Part shown: in pieces, positions 9,671 through 18,654 of the stretch
Layout of the letters: the number at the start of each line of letters is the position of its first letter
Position numbering within the stretch: position 1 is the stretch's first letter
DNA from: Alloprevotella tannerae ATCC 51259
Lineage (GTDB): Bacteria > Bacteroidota > Bacteroidia > Bacteroidales > Bacteroidaceae
Length of the DNA: 64,000 nt
Direction of reading: 5' to 3'
Assembly: GCF_000159995.1 (NCBI RefSeq)
Contig: NZ_GG700643.1
Coordinates: forward strand, 548,511 to 612,510
Notes under the pieces: model-generated
What the model was told of the DNA's origin: nothing
The model's input: the letters and a program-made list of their open reading frames with translations, nothing else
The model's database searches: none
Program-made: the position numbers and the translations under genes

Positions 9671-9689
9671 GTATAAGGTTTGAGCTATC

Positions 9690-11003
9690 TTACTTAGCCT
9701 GCAAACGGATCGTGTTATCGACCTTCTGCACCGGCATCAGTTTGCCGAAAGGCTGCGTCGGGCCGTTGTAAGTGGTCGTAACGATGCGGGTAGCTGCCTT
9801 AACCGTCTTGGGCAGACCGCCGGGCTGGCTGGGCGTCGTAAATTGCTTGCTGGCCAAAGGACCCCATTCGTCTTTCGTATTCTTCGCAATTGAGAAGGCA
9901 ATGTAAGTCTTGTTGGGCTCTGCATTCCATTTCACGTCGTCAACACCAAACTGATCCCAGTAAGGATCTTGCGGATGATCTTCCTTGAGCAGCTTCAGCA
10001 CGTAAGCCTCGCCTTTGTCTGCTTGATCGTAAACTTCCTTGTCCATAATGATATCGCGGTGGAGCGAAGATTGATCGTTGGGCGTGTAGATTACGCGCTG
10101 CCAGTAGCCTTCTGAAGTGCCGCCAAACTCTTTGATCTCTATTTCTACCTTAGCAACACCTTCGCCGCCGAGCTTCTTCGTCGTAGCATAGACGATCTCC
10201 ATATCAGCGTAAGTTTCATTTACGTCCCAAGGCAATGCATAGATTTCATATTCCGTGTTGGGTTTCAAGCCATTCCACGTGATGTTTTCCTCGCCTACGT
10301 GATTCTTTCCGCTAAAGCGTCTGATCATATCGCCCATATTGGCAAAGCCCATCATAGGACCCCATTGCTCAAACTGCGCTTCAGCTTGACCTTTCTCGAA
10401 GAGACAAACGCCATAACCGGCTACGTCGGAGTTGGGCGTAAACTTAACCGTCAGGTTGTCCGTCTTCGTTTCAACTACCGTAGCGGTAATCTTCGGCGAG
10501 CCTACAAGCGTCTTGCGGGGCGTAGTGAAGTCGACGCGTTGCGCCGTGCAAGCGATGCCATACTTATCGTAAGCGGCAACGAGAATCGTATAGTTGGTAT
10601 TGTCTTTCAACTTGCCGATACCCGTCATCTGCGCATTGGTAAAGTCTTCTGTAAAGAGCGGATTGTTGCTGCGCTCAACCATCGCGATGTACTGCATTTC
10701 GTTTCCGAGTTTGTCTGCCAACACTTTGGGGACGATACTAAAACGATAGCCATGGCAATCAGCGCTGCGCTGGAAAGCTGCCCAGATCGTATCGCCGTCA
10801 ACGCCTGCACTATACTTTAAGAACTTGGCTTCTACGCTAACCGGCCCGGTAATTTTTACGAAGTCGATGCTGTCAACGCGCTCCACGAGGTAACCTTTGA
10901 CATTGCCGTTTGTTTCGTGAATGAGCACACGAGTGTTATTGTTCTGCGCCCAAGCGAAGAGGGACGCAGCTATGAAGGTAAAAAGGAATAATAGGCGTTT
11001 CAT
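9690..11003 (-). CDS. Secreted fibronectin-III-like protein of unknown function
   Basis: A 437-residue protein with signal peptide MKRLLFLFTFIAASLFAWAQ. After a short segment resembling the partner gene (VLIHETNGNVKGYLVERVDS), it carries repeated Fn3-like stretches with the marker strings LKDNTNYTILVAAYDKYG, LKPNTEYEIYALPWDVNET and PNKTYIAFSIAKN. I recognise no catalytic motif. It overlaps the upstream 160-residue protein by four bases (ATGA), so the two are translationally coupled. Location is extracellular or outer surface; a binding role is only inferred. It ends at a strong terminator. There is no clear sorting tail, unlike its partner, which may supply anchoring. Confidence 0.75.
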   Translation of the reverse strand: MKRLLFLFTFIAASLFAWAQNNNTRVLIHETNGNVKGYLVERVDSIDFVKITGPVSVEAKFLKYSAGVDGDTIWAAFQRSADCHGYRFSIVPKVLADKLGNEMQYIAMVERSNNPLFTEDFTNAQMTGIGKLKDNTNYTILVAAYDKYGIACTAQRVDFTTPRKTLVGSPKITATVVETKTDNLTVKFTPNSDVAGYGVCLFEKGQAEAQFEQWGPMMGFANMGDMIRRFSGKNHVGEENITWNGLKPNTEYEIYALPWDVNETYADMEIVYATTKKLGGEGVAKVEIEIKEFGGTSEGYWQRVIYTPNDQSSLHRDIIMDKEVYDQADKGEAYVLKLLKEDHPQDPYWDQFGVDDVKWNAEPNKTYIAFSIAKNTKDEWGPLASKQFTTPSQPGGLPKTVKAATRIVTTTYNGPTQPFGKLMPVQKVDNTIRLQAK

Positions 11004-11482
11004 TTTTTCAAGAATTTGAATGTTTGATTATTGACTTTGAGAACATAAGCACCTGCACTGAGGCGACTGATATCAATCGTGCGTGCAGTCCAATGCTTAT
11101 TGCTCATCACGAGGCGACCGCTCGGATCGAAGAGCATAAAGGACGCGTTCGTCAGCGCGTCAGCACCTTTTAGGGTCAGCGTCTGCCCGTCGTTGAGCAG
11201 TTGCCAGCCATTTTTGCCCACCTCAGTGGTGGGAGAGATGCCCGTACTGGTCTCGAAATGGAGACGGCGGGTATCGTCGTACTTGAAATTAGCCATTGAC
11301 GCATCTTGACCAACAACCGTAAACTGATCTTCGGAGAAAATCAGCTTCTTCAATTGGCTCAGATCATACTGCGTCTGTGCGCCGTTCTTCATCTGCACGA
11401 CAAGGCGGTCTTGGGCTTTAAGGCCGACAGCCATCCATGCAAACAACGAAAGCGCGATCAGGAATCGGCAGTTACGTTTCAT
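11000..11482 (-). CDS. Small secreted protein with type A sorting-like C terminus
   Basis: A 160-residue protein with signal peptide MKRNCRFLIALSLFAWMAVG then LKAQ. The N-terminal half reads VVQMKNGAQTQYDLSQLKKL, a short beta unit common in Bacteroidales secreted proteins. The C-terminal 70 residues (LLNDGQTLTLKGADALTNAS, FDPSGRLVMSNK, LSAGAYVLKVNNQTFKFLKK) match the type IX secretion sorting domain pattern. It is the first gene of a two-gene operon with 9690-11003 and has a good promoter at 11518-11547. Function unknown beyond export. Confidence 0.75.
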   Translation of the reverse strand: MKRNCRFLIALSLFAWMAVGLKAQDRLVVQMKNGAQTQYDLSQLKKLIFSEDQFTVVGQDASMANFKYDDTRRLHFETSTGISPTTEVGKNGWQLLNDGQTLTLKGADALTNASFMLFDPSGRLVMSNKHWTARTIDISRLSAGAYVLKVNNQTFKFLKK

Positions 11483-11517
11483 GAATTCTTTATTTTTAGA
11501 AATGAATTGTTACGCCG

Positions 11518-11547
11518 CAAAGATAAGACTTTAAGGACTAAAACAAA
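11518..11547 (-). promoter_or_regulatory. Promoter of the secreted protein operon
   Basis: On the minus strand TTTG (plus 11544-11547), 18 bases and TATCTTTG (plus 11518-11525) match the Bacteroidetes consensus. The leader is about 30 bases. Confidence 0.65.
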
Positions 11548-11743
11548 CTATATATATGTATTTATTTAGGAGAAGGGGCTTGTATTCTGCATAGGTCGTC
11601 CGGGTTTATAACCTTTCGCTTGCGCAGGGCCGCTTGAGAGGAGGCGAGGGGCTAAGGCTGCGCTACGCGAGGAGGGGTGCGGCTGCGTAGCACCATATAT
11701 ATAATGTGTGGGGCGATCGGTGGGCGCGACAGCGCAAAAGCAA

Positions 11744-11777
11744 AGCAGCCGGGCATCTCGCGGGATACTCGGCTGCT
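11744..11777 (-). terminator. Terminator of the nhaD/outer-membrane gene pair
   Basis: AGCAGCCG (11744-11751) pairs with CGGCTGCT (11770-11777); the minus strand continues TTGCTTTTGCG. It lies 24 bases past the stop of the outer-membrane protein. The remainder of the 11548-11743 gap shows no gene. Confidence 0.6.
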
Positions 11778-11800
11778 TGTAGTATTGTGTTCGCTTAAAA

Positions 11801-12406
11801 TCAGAAGAGGTAAGCGGCTTGTACTTGGAAGGTGTTGGCGCGGAAGGAATAAGTACCGGCACCATAGGTCTTCGCATATTTGCCCAACATAATATTGTAG
11901 CCAACACCCAACTCAACGTGGCCGAGCAACTTAACACCAGCGCCGATATTCCAACTGACGTTCATATTCTCACGCTTTAAGACGTCGGTTACACGACCTT
12001 CGGTAATATCGGATAGGCCCCACTTGCAATTGCCAATATTGAAGCCAAACTGCGGGCCGGTTGAAGCGTAAACGGCAGCGAGCGAACTTAAACCTAAAGT
12101 ATAGCGGAAGTTAACAGGAACTTCCACACTGCGGAAAGTCTTAGAAGTATGGTCGGTCAAGCTCAAGCGGCGCTGGTTGTAGAGCAGGGCTACATCGCCA
12201 CCAAAACCGAGGAAGTTGAAGTTCATCTTCGGACCTACATAGAAACCATAACGATTCTGCGGGTCTGTAAACTGCTTCAAGTTCTTGCTCACACTGAGCT
12301 TACTCAAATTCATACCGGCTTCGAGACCAAATTCAATGCCGGCTTTGGCCGGTTGCGCAATGCCGAGCGTCAGCATTACAGCAAAAATCAAAAGAGACTT
12401 TTTCAT
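11801..12406 (-). CDS. Outer-membrane beta-barrel protein (porin family)
   Basis: A 201-residue protein with signal peptide MKKSLLIFAVMLTLGIAQPA then KAG. The mature chain alternates short amphipathic strands and glycine-rich turns (IEFGLEAGMNLSKLSV, YGFYVGPKMNFNFLGFGGDV, WNIGAGVKLLGHVELGVGYN). It ends in an aromatic-terminated strand TFQVQAAYLF, as expected for the OMP_b-brl outer-membrane family. An eight-stranded barrel is likely from the length. It sits 28 bases downstream of nhaD on the same strand, so co-transcription is likely. Physiological role is not known. Confidence 0.85.
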   Translation of the reverse strand: MKKSLLIFAVMLTLGIAQPAKAGIEFGLEAGMNLSKLSVSKNLKQFTDPQNRYGFYVGPKMNFNFLGFGGDVALLYNQRRLSLTDHTSKTFRSVEVPVNFRYTLGLSSLAAVYASTGPQFGFNIGNCKWGLSDITEGRVTDVLKRENMNVSWNIGAGVKLLGHVELGVGYNIMLGKYAKTYGAGTYSFRANTFQVQAAYLF

Positions 12407-12434
12407 AACGCAGTATATATAAAAGTGTACTTAT

Positions 12435-13790
12435 TTAGGGGAAGATATAATGACGCTCCACCCAATAGTAGGCGATGCCGGCTAAGTAGCCAACTAAAGC
12501 TACCCAAGAGATGCGCTTCATATACCAACCGAAGGAGATATTCTCTAAGCCCATCACGACAACGCCTGCAGCAGAACCGATGATCAACATAGAACCACCG
12601 ACGCCGGCACAGTAAGCGAGCAATTGCCAGAATACGCCATCGACGGCCATATCGCCTGATGGCGCAATGGGGTACATACCCATACAGCCGGCTACGAGGG
12701 GCACGTTGTCGACAATGCTGGAAGCTACACCGATAATACCCGTAACGAGGTAGTGGTTGCCGCCTGAAGCGCCGTCGAGCCAAGAGCCAAGGCCGTGGAG
12801 CACGCCAATCTCTTCGAGACAAGCTACGGCCATCAAAATACCGAGGAAGAAAAGAATCGTTGACATATCCAAGCGTGAAAGGAGTTTGGTCACACGCTTC
12901 TTCATACCATCAGAGATGTTGTGCTTATTGCGATAGAAGAGCTCGGTCGTAAGCCAGAGTACACTCAAGACAAGCAAGATGCCCATAAAAGGAGGAAGGT
13001 CGGTCAAGTAGCGGAAGATGGGGACGAAGAGCAAACCACCTACGCCAAGGAAGAAGACTATCTTACGCTCCGCAGCCGAGAAGTCGAGCGAGTCGCCTTC
13101 AGTAGCAGCTTGCGCCTTGGATAGTTCGCCTTTGAGCGACATTTGGAGTATTAACGTGGGAATAATAGCCGAGATCAGCGAAGGAATGAAGATCTCCTTC
13201 ATTACGCCGGCCGTCGTGATCGTGCCTTTGATCCAAAGCATAATCGTCGTAACGTCGCCAATCGGCGAGAAAGCACCACCGCTATTGGCCGCAATAACAA
13301 TGAGCGAGGCATAAATAAGGCGGTCCTTATGGTCGCTGACGAGCTTACGCAAAACCATAATCATCACGATACTCGTAGTAAGGTTGTCGAGCGCAGCTGA
13401 GAGGAAGAACGTCATAAACATAATCTTCCAGAGCAGTTTTCGCTTTGAGCGAGTTTCTAAGGCGTCGCGCACAAAGTTGAAACCACCATTAGTATCTACA
13501 ACTTCTACGATGGTCATTGCGCCCATTAGGAAGAAGAGCGTCTCCGCCGTGCTACCTAAATGGCCTTGCAAGATCTCACTTACAGCTTGACCTACGCCCG
13601 CTGCTCCGCCTTGATAGTCGGCGTGCATCGCAGTAAGATAGCTGAGCGGATCAATCATATATAAGACCCAAACGCCCACGCACATAAGAAGTGCAAACGC
13701 CGCTTTGTTAACTCTCAAACTGTGCTCAACGGTAATACCTAAGTATCCGAGAACAAAAGTTGACACAATAGCTATGGTTAATGTACCCAT
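12435..13790 (-). CDS. nhaD: Na+/H+ antiporter NhaD
   Basis: A 451-residue polytopic inner-membrane protein of the ArsB/NhaD ion transporter superfamily. The start at 13790 (MGTLTIAIVSTFVLGYLGIT) is preferred over an upstream frame extension. Family markers include FFLMGAMTIVEVVDTNGGFN, AALDNLTTSIVMIMVLRKLV, VIAANSGGAFSPIGDVTTIM and VASSIVDNVPLVAGCMGMYP. The D-N-T-T and D-N-V-P motifs sit in the two pseudo-symmetric halves. It exchanges Na+ for H+ and supports pH and salt homeostasis. An outer-membrane barrel gene follows 28 bases downstream. About 11-13 membrane segments are visible. Length is normal for NhaD. Confidence 0.93.
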   Translation of the reverse strand: MGTLTIAIVSTFVLGYLGITVEHSLRVNKAAFALLMCVGVWVLYMIDPLSYLTAMHADYQGGAAGVGQAVSEILQGHLGSTAETLFFLMGAMTIVEVVDTNGGFNFVRDALETRSKRKLLWKIMFMTFFLSAALDNLTTSIVMIMVLRKLVSDHKDRLIYASLIVIAANSGGAFSPIGDVTTIMLWIKGTITTAGVMKEIFIPSLISAIIPTLILQMSLKGELSKAQAATEGDSLDFSAAERKIVFFLGVGGLLFVPIFRYLTDLPPFMGILLVLSVLWLTTELFYRNKHNISDGMKKRVTKLLSRLDMSTILFFLGILMAVACLEEIGVLHGLGSWLDGASGGNHYLVTGIIGVASSIVDNVPLVAGCMGMYPIAPSGDMAVDGVFWQLLAYCAGVGGSMLIIGSAAGVVVMGLENISFGWYMKRISWVALVGYLAGIAYYWVERHYIFP

Positions 13791-14042
13791 TATATTTGAT
13801 TGGTTAAAATCTGCGTGCAAAGAACAAGAAAAAAAATCAGAAGACCAAATTCCTATCCGTTTTTTGCCTAAAAATACGTATCTTCGCACCGATTTCATCG
13901 CGATAAGCTGTGCTTACTGCATCAATTTGCAGTTCTTCCCTTTACCGGCAATGATTTTGCAAGGCGCTCCTTAAGCCTTTACCGGAAAAGGCAAAGATGC
14001 GATAAGCTCTCCGGCTTCGAGAAGAAGTTTTAGAAGTATAAT

Positions 14043-14114
14043 GGTCCTGTAGTTCAACGGATAGAATAGAGGTTTCCTAAACCTTAGATTTGGGTTCGAT
14101 TCCCAACGGGACTA
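14043..14114 (+). tRNA. tRNA-Arg (anticodon CCT)
   Basis: The acceptor arm GGTCCTG pairs with CGGGACT (one G-T at the end), with discriminator A at 14114. The D-arm contains GTTCAACGGATAGAAT. The anticodon stem GAGGT/ACCTT encloses TTCCTAA, giving anticodon CCT for AGG. The T-arm is TGGGTTCGATTCCCA. CCA is not encoded. Confidence 0.95.
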
Positions 14115-14120
14115 CTTTCA

Positions 14121-14155
14121 CAGTCTAACCTTATAAAAGGCTTAGGCTGTTTTTG
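14121..14155 (+). terminator. Terminator of tRNA-Arg
   Basis: CAGTCTAACCT and AGGCTTAGGCTG form an imperfect stem followed by TTTTTG, seven bases after the tRNA. Confidence 0.65.
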
Positions 14156-14200
14156 TTTCCCGAGCTTGCTAAGCCTTTTGTTTAGTCCCTTATTGAAGCC

Positions 14201-14291
14201 AAAAACTTTCTTATAGGCGAGGAAAAATTGTCTTATAAGAGAATTAAAATTGTCCTATAAGAGAATTTTTCCTGTCATAGGAGAAAGTTTT
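14201..14291. repeat. Short-unit array F: four units, about 22-23 bp each
   Basis: Four successive units contain an A/T run and the cores CTTTCTTATAGGCGAGG, TTGTCTTATAAGAGAA, TTGTCCTATAAGAGAA and CTGTCATAGGAGAAAG. The middle units are near-palindromic around CTTATAAG. The array begins with AAAACTTTCT and ends with its reverse complement AGAAAGTTTT, so the outer units are inverted relative to each other. Confidence 0.75.
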
Positions 14292-14889
14292 GCGACAGTG
14301 CGGAGAAAGTTTTCAGACTTTATTAGATGCTATTTTTGCTCATTAAACGAATCAGTAGATGCCTGCATTTTAAGTATACCGGAATGGTATGGAATTTATA
14401 TTTCATAAAGAGAAACAGGATACAAAAAGTGAAGCAAATCAGACGGACAAGATGGCTCGTCTTCGATTTGCCTCACTTCGTATCAAGACATTAACTGCAA
14501 CGTCAATGTCATTTTATCAATTGTGGATTTTTGCCGTTCGGTTGTTGACCTTTACAATGAAAACGCCCTTCGAAAGATGATTGAAGACATTGATTTAATT
14601 CTGTACTTATTTCAATATAAGGCGCTAATTTACTGTCGACAAGTCCTCTTTACTACACCAAACTGCAAGGAATAATTAAAGGATATGTTGGATCTAATAC
14701 GGTTTAGCGATATATTCCCTATGAGTTCAAGCGAGAACTCTAAGGACTATTACTTCGCATAAACTATATCGAATGTATTCAATTTGGTTTTATGAACACT
14801 ATTTAAGAGGTAAGAGAAAGGTATAGAAAAGCTATCCCGACAACAAAGTTTTTCTGAGAAGCGCGTGCGGGAAATCGGCCTTTTTTGGC
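14292..14889. other. Gene-free stretch upstream of nrdA
   Basis: Six hundred bases with no convincing gene. A 63-codon frame (14389-14580) has no motifs. Stop-broken stretches around 14690-14830 look faintly protein-like but match nothing I know. I see no NrdR-box pair or riboswitch. Confidence 0.4.
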
Positions 14890-14897
14890 TAATTTTG
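14890..14897 (+). promoter_or_regulatory. -7 box TAATTTTG of nrdAB
   Basis: TAATTTTG fits TAnnTTTG and lies 34 bases before the nrdA start. The -33 element is weak. Confidence 0.5.
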
Positions 14898-14931
14898 TAC
14901 CCGATTATCTCCAAATATTTTAGCTACAACT

Positions 14932-17466
14932 ATGACTTTTAGTATCATAAAGCGAGACGGAACAATAGAGAACTATAAAGCATCGAAGATTGGCGACGCT
15001 GTGAGTGCTGCCTTTGCAAGCATTGGCGAGGTTTGCCCTGCGGAAGCCCTCGAAACACTCATCGCTGCCATCGAAAAAGAGTTGGAAGGCATTGCTGAAA
15101 ACAGATCGGTACGCGTAGAACAAATACAAGATAACGTTGAAATAGAATTGATGCGCGCGGGCTTCTATCGCCAGGCACGCCGCTTTATTCTCTATCGCGA
15201 AGAACGCGCTAAAGATCGCGCTTATATCAACGAAATAGAGCAAACTGTAGGACTCGAAGGTATGCATCGTCTCTTGAAAGACGTGCAGCGCGACTACCCG
15301 CATTTGTGCAAATCTTTCGGCAAATTAGTCAGCAAATATCACGCTTTCCATAAGCCGTCTATGACGGCCGAGGAGGGACTGCACGCGCTCACAAGGGCCG
15401 CCGTAGAATGCATTACGGCTGAAGAACCCGATTGGGAGTTTGTAGCCGGCCGCTTGTATAGTTTCCAAAACGACTTGAACATCCGCCGCAAGATGGAAGG
15501 GCTGCAACTCCAATCGCTCTACGACAAACTTTCGTATCTCACGACGGAGGGTTATTACGGCGCGTATATTCTTGAAAGTTATACGAAGGCGGAAATTGAC
15601 TTAGCTGAGACTTTCTTGCAACCCGAACGCGACCGACTGCTGACGTATAGCGGCTTGGACCTGCTCTTGCGCCGCTATACGGTACGCAACTTTGTGCACG
15701 AGCAGCTGGAGACGCCACAAGAAATGTATCTCGGCATTGCGCTGCATTTGGCGATGCGCGAAACGCAAAACCGTATGGACCACGTGCGCGCTTTTTATGA
15801 TATGCTGAGCAAGCAGCAGGTGTCGATGGCGACGCCTACTTTGGCCAATGCCCGCAAGCCTCATCATCAGATGTCCAGTTGCTTCATCGACACGGTCGAC
15901 GATTCGCTCGAAGGCATCTATCGGAGCATTGCCAACTTTGCCAACGTCTCCAAGTTTGGCGGCGGTATGGGCTTGTATTTTGGTAAAGTGCGCGCCAACG
16001 GTAGCGACATTCGCGGCTATAAGGGCGCGGCCGGCGGCGTCATCAGATGGATTAAGCTGGCCAACGATACGGCTGTCGCGGTAGATCAACTGGGTGTGCG
16101 CTCAGGCGCCGTCGCATGTTATTTAGATGTGTGGCACAAAGACATTCTCGACTTCTTGCAGTTGCGCACGAACAATGGCGACGACCGTATGAAAGCACAC
16201 GACGTCTTCCCCGCCGTTTGCTATCCCGACCTCTTTTGGAAAAAAGTGCGCGAAGGCTTGGATCAGTCGTGGTATCTGATGTGTCCGCACGAAATTCAGA
16301 CCATCAAGGGTTATGCCTTAGAGGATAGCTACGGCGACGAATGGGAGCAGCGCTACAACGATTGCGTCAACGACGCGCGCATTACAAAAACGGAAGTATT
16401 GCTCAAAGATCTCATCCGCTTGATCCTCAAATCGGCCATCGAGACGGGTACGCCTTTTGCCTTCTTCCGCGACCACGTCAACCGTATGAATCCCAATAAG
16501 CACAAAGGCATTATCTACTCTTCCAACCTCTGTGTAGAAATTGCACAGAATATGTCTCCGATTCAATCTGTTCAAATCGAAACGATGAAAACGCCTGAAG
16601 GCGACGACATCATCGTAGAAAAGACAAAGGCCGGCGACTTCGTTGTGTGCAATTTGGCTTCGCTCGTTGTGAGCAAGATCAATTTTGATGACGAAGCAGA
16701 AGTAAAGCGCGTCGTTTATGCCGCCGTGCGCGCCTTGGATAATGTAATTGACCTCAACTATTATCCGCTTGAATATGCTCGCGTGACCAATCGCCGCTAT
16801 CGTCCGATAGGCTTAGGCATTATGGGCTACCATCATTATCTGGCGCAGCAAGGAATAGTATGGGAGAGCGAGGCGCACCTCGAAGCAGCCGACAAGTTGA
16901 TGGAGAAGATCAACTACTATGCGATCCGTGCCAGTATGGAATTAGCCAAAGAAAAAGGGCACTACGAATATTTTGAAGGCTCCGACTGGCAGACGGGCGA
17001 TTATTTCAGCCGCCGCCAATACGAAAGTGCCGATTGGCAAGCCTTAGCCGCCGACGTAGCACAAGCCGGCGTGCGCAATGGTTATTTGTTGGCCATCGCA
17101 CCGACAAGTTCCACGTCAATCATCGCCGGCACTACGGCCGGAACAGACCCCGTGATGAATCGCTACTTCCTCGAAGAGAAGAAGGGCGCAACGATTGCCC
17201 GCGTCGCGCCTTCATTGTCCGACAAAACGTGGTGGCTTTACAAGAGTGCCCATACGATTGACCAAACTTGGAGCATCCGCGCCGCCGGTGTGCGCCAACG
17301 CCACGTAGACCAAGCTCAGTCTGTGAATCTCTACATCACCAACGACTTCACCTTGCGCCAAGTGCTGAACCTCTACATCAAAGCCTGGGAGTGCGGGATG
17401 AAGACAATATATTATGTACGTTCGAAATCACTCGAAATAACGGAATGCGAATCCTGCGCCTCCTAA
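14932..17466 (+). CDS. nrdA: Class Ia ribonucleoside-diphosphate reductase, large subunit
   Basis: This 844-residue protein reduces ribonucleotides to deoxyribonucleotides with NrdB. Residues about 1-95 form the ATP-cone allosteric domain (IIKRDGTIENYKASKIGDAV). The catalytic barrel shows the redox cysteine in HQMSSCFIDTVDDSLEGIY, the thiyl-radical region SNLCVEIAQNMSP and a partner cysteine in VVCNLASLVVSK. It also has PTSSTSIIAGTTAGTDPVMN and the radical-transfer tyrosine pair in TIYYVRSKS. The tail ECESCAS carries the C-x-x-C pair that accepts electrons from thioredoxin. nrdB follows after 35 bases, then a terminator, so the two form an operon. Class Ia needs oxygen to form the tyrosyl radical, which is notable in an otherwise anaerobic gene set. 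Confidence 0.96.
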   Translation: MTFSIIKRDGTIENYKASKIGDAVSAAFASIGEVCPAEALETLIAAIEKELEGIAENRSVRVEQIQDNVEIELMRAGFYRQARRFILYREERAKDRAYINEIEQTVGLEGMHRLLKDVQRDYPHLCKSFGKLVSKYHAFHKPSMTAEEGLHALTRAAVECITAEEPDWEFVAGRLYSFQNDLNIRRKMEGLQLQSLYDKLSYLTTEGYYGAYILESYTKAEIDLAETFLQPERDRLLTYSGLDLLLRRYTVRNFVHEQLETPQEMYLGIALHLAMRETQNRMDHVRAFYDMLSKQQVSMATPTLANARKPHHQMSSCFIDTVDDSLEGIYRSIANFANVSKFGGGMGLYFGKVRANGSDIRGYKGAAGGVIRWIKLANDTAVAVDQLGVRSGAVACYLDVWHKDILDFLQLRTNNGDDRMKAHDVFPAVCYPDLFWKKVREGLDQSWYLMCPHEIQTIKGYALEDSYGDEWEQRYNDCVNDARITKTEVLLKDLIRLILKSAIETGTPFAFFRDHVNRMNPNKHKGIIYSSNLCVEIAQNMSPIQSVQIETMKTPEGDDIIVEKTKAGDFVVCNLASLVVSKINFDDEAEVKRVVYAAVRALDNVIDLNYYPLEYARVTNRRYRPIGLGIMGYHHYLAQQGIVWESEAHLEAADKLMEKINYYAIRASMELAKEKGHYEYFEGSDWQTGDYFSRRQYESADWQALAADVAQAGVRNGYLLAIAPTSSTSIIAGTTAGTDPVMNRYFLEEKKGATIARVAPSLSDKTWWLYKSAHTIDQTWSIRAAGVRQRHVDQAQSVNLYITNDFTLRQVLNLYIKAWECGMKTIYYVRSKSLEITECESCAS

Positions 17467-17501
17467 TCGCAGAGCAGGCGTCGACAAAATAAGCAACATC
17501 T

Positions 17502-18554
17502 ATGTCTACAAACGAATTCGTAACACGCAAGCCGCTCTTCAACGAGCACGGCGATACGGAGACCGCGAAAAAGCGGATGATCAACGGCAATACGACCAAC
17601 CTCAACGACTTCAATAATATGAAGTACAAATGGGTTTCCGATTGGTACCGCCAAGCGATGAACAACTTTTGGATTCCTGAAGAGATCAACTTAGGGCAGG
17701 ATTTGAAAGACTACAGCAAACTCTTGCCGGCAGAGCGCACGGCTTACGATAAGATTTTGTCCTTTCTCATCTTCCTCGACAGTATTCAGACGGCCAACTT
17801 GCCCAACGTTAGCGAGTACATCACGGCGAGTGAAGTCAATCTCTGCTTGAATATACAGACCTTCCAAGAGGCCGTCCATTCGCAGAGCTATAGTTATATG
17901 CTCGACACCATTTGTTCGCCCGAAGAGCGCGACGCCATTCTCTTTCAATGGAAGAACGACCCCATCCTCCTGAATCGCAATAAATTCATTGGCGACCTTT
18001 ACAATGCGTTTATGAACGACCGCTCGACCTTCCAGTTTATGAAAGTGCTCGTGGCCAACTATATTCTCGAAGGCATCTACTTCTATTCGGGCTTTATGTT
18101 CTTCTACAATCTCGGCCGCAACGGGAAGATGCCCGGCTCGGCTCAAGAAATTCGCTACATCAATCGCGACGAGAACACGCACCTCTGGCTCTTCCGCAGC
18201 ATCTTGCTCGAACTGAAAAAAGAAGCGCCCGAAATGTTCACGCCCGATAAGGTCGACGTATACCGCCAAATGATTGCGCAGGGCGTAGAAGAAGAAATAA
18301 AATGGGGCGAATACGTTTTGGGCGACAAGATCGAAGGCTTAACCTCCGAAATGATTCGCGATTATATCAAATACTTGGGCAATTTGCGAACCACCTCACT
18401 CGGTTTCGATCCGCTTTATGACGGTTACGACAAAGAGCCACCCTCCATGTCTTGGGTTTCGCAATATTCTAACGCCAATATGATCAAGACCGACTTCTTT
18501 GAGGCGCGCTCTACGGCCTATGCGAAGTCAAGTGCTTTAATCGACGACCTATAA
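17502..18554 (+). CDS. nrdB: Class Ia ribonucleoside-diphosphate reductase, small subunit
   Basis: The 350-residue radical-generating subunit. All diiron ligands are visible: D93 in FLDSIQTANLP, E123 and H126 in FQEAVHSQSYSYML, a glutamate in YILEGIYFYSG, and the glutamate/histidine pair in NRDENTHLWLF. The radical tyrosine is Y130, in the same spacing as E. coli Y122 (E-x-x-H-x-x-x-Y), so this is a tyrosyl-radical enzyme rather than an Ic type with phenylalanine. The C terminus (SSALIDDL) is the acidic tail that docks into NrdA. It is co-transcribed with nrdA. Confidence 0.96.
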   Translation: MSTNEFVTRKPLFNEHGDTETAKKRMINGNTTNLNDFNNMKYKWVSDWYRQAMNNFWIPEEINLGQDLKDYSKLLPAERTAYDKILSFLIFLDSIQTANLPNVSEYITASEVNLCLNIQTFQEAVHSQSYSYMLDTICSPEERDAILFQWKNDPILLNRNKFIGDLYNAFMNDRSTFQFMKVLVANYILEGIYFYSGFMFFYNLGRNGKMPGSAQEIRYINRDENTHLWLFRSILLELKKEAPEMFTPDKVDVYRQMIAQGVEEEIKWGEYVLGDKIEGLTSEMIRDYIKYLGNLRTTSLGFDPLYDGYDKEPPSMSWVSQYSNANMIKTDFFEARSTAYAKSSALIDDL

Positions 18555-18566
18555 AGACTTCTTTTC

Positions 18567-18601
18567 GGCGCTGCCGGTGGCTGCAAGGCTGCGACAGCGC
18601 C
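18567..18601 (+). terminator. Terminator of the nrdAB operon
   Basis: GGCGCTG (18567-18573) pairs with CAGCGCC (18595-18601), followed by TTTATAT. It starts 12 bases past the nrdB stop. Confidence 0.65.
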
Positions 18602-18654
18602 TTTATATATACCGATTCTCGCCGCCTTCCTCCTATTTTTAGTATTCCATTGCT

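Noticed and set aside
14389..14580. 63-codon plus frame upstream of nrdA
   Set aside because: No motif, no Bacteroidetes promoter and an unlikely composition.
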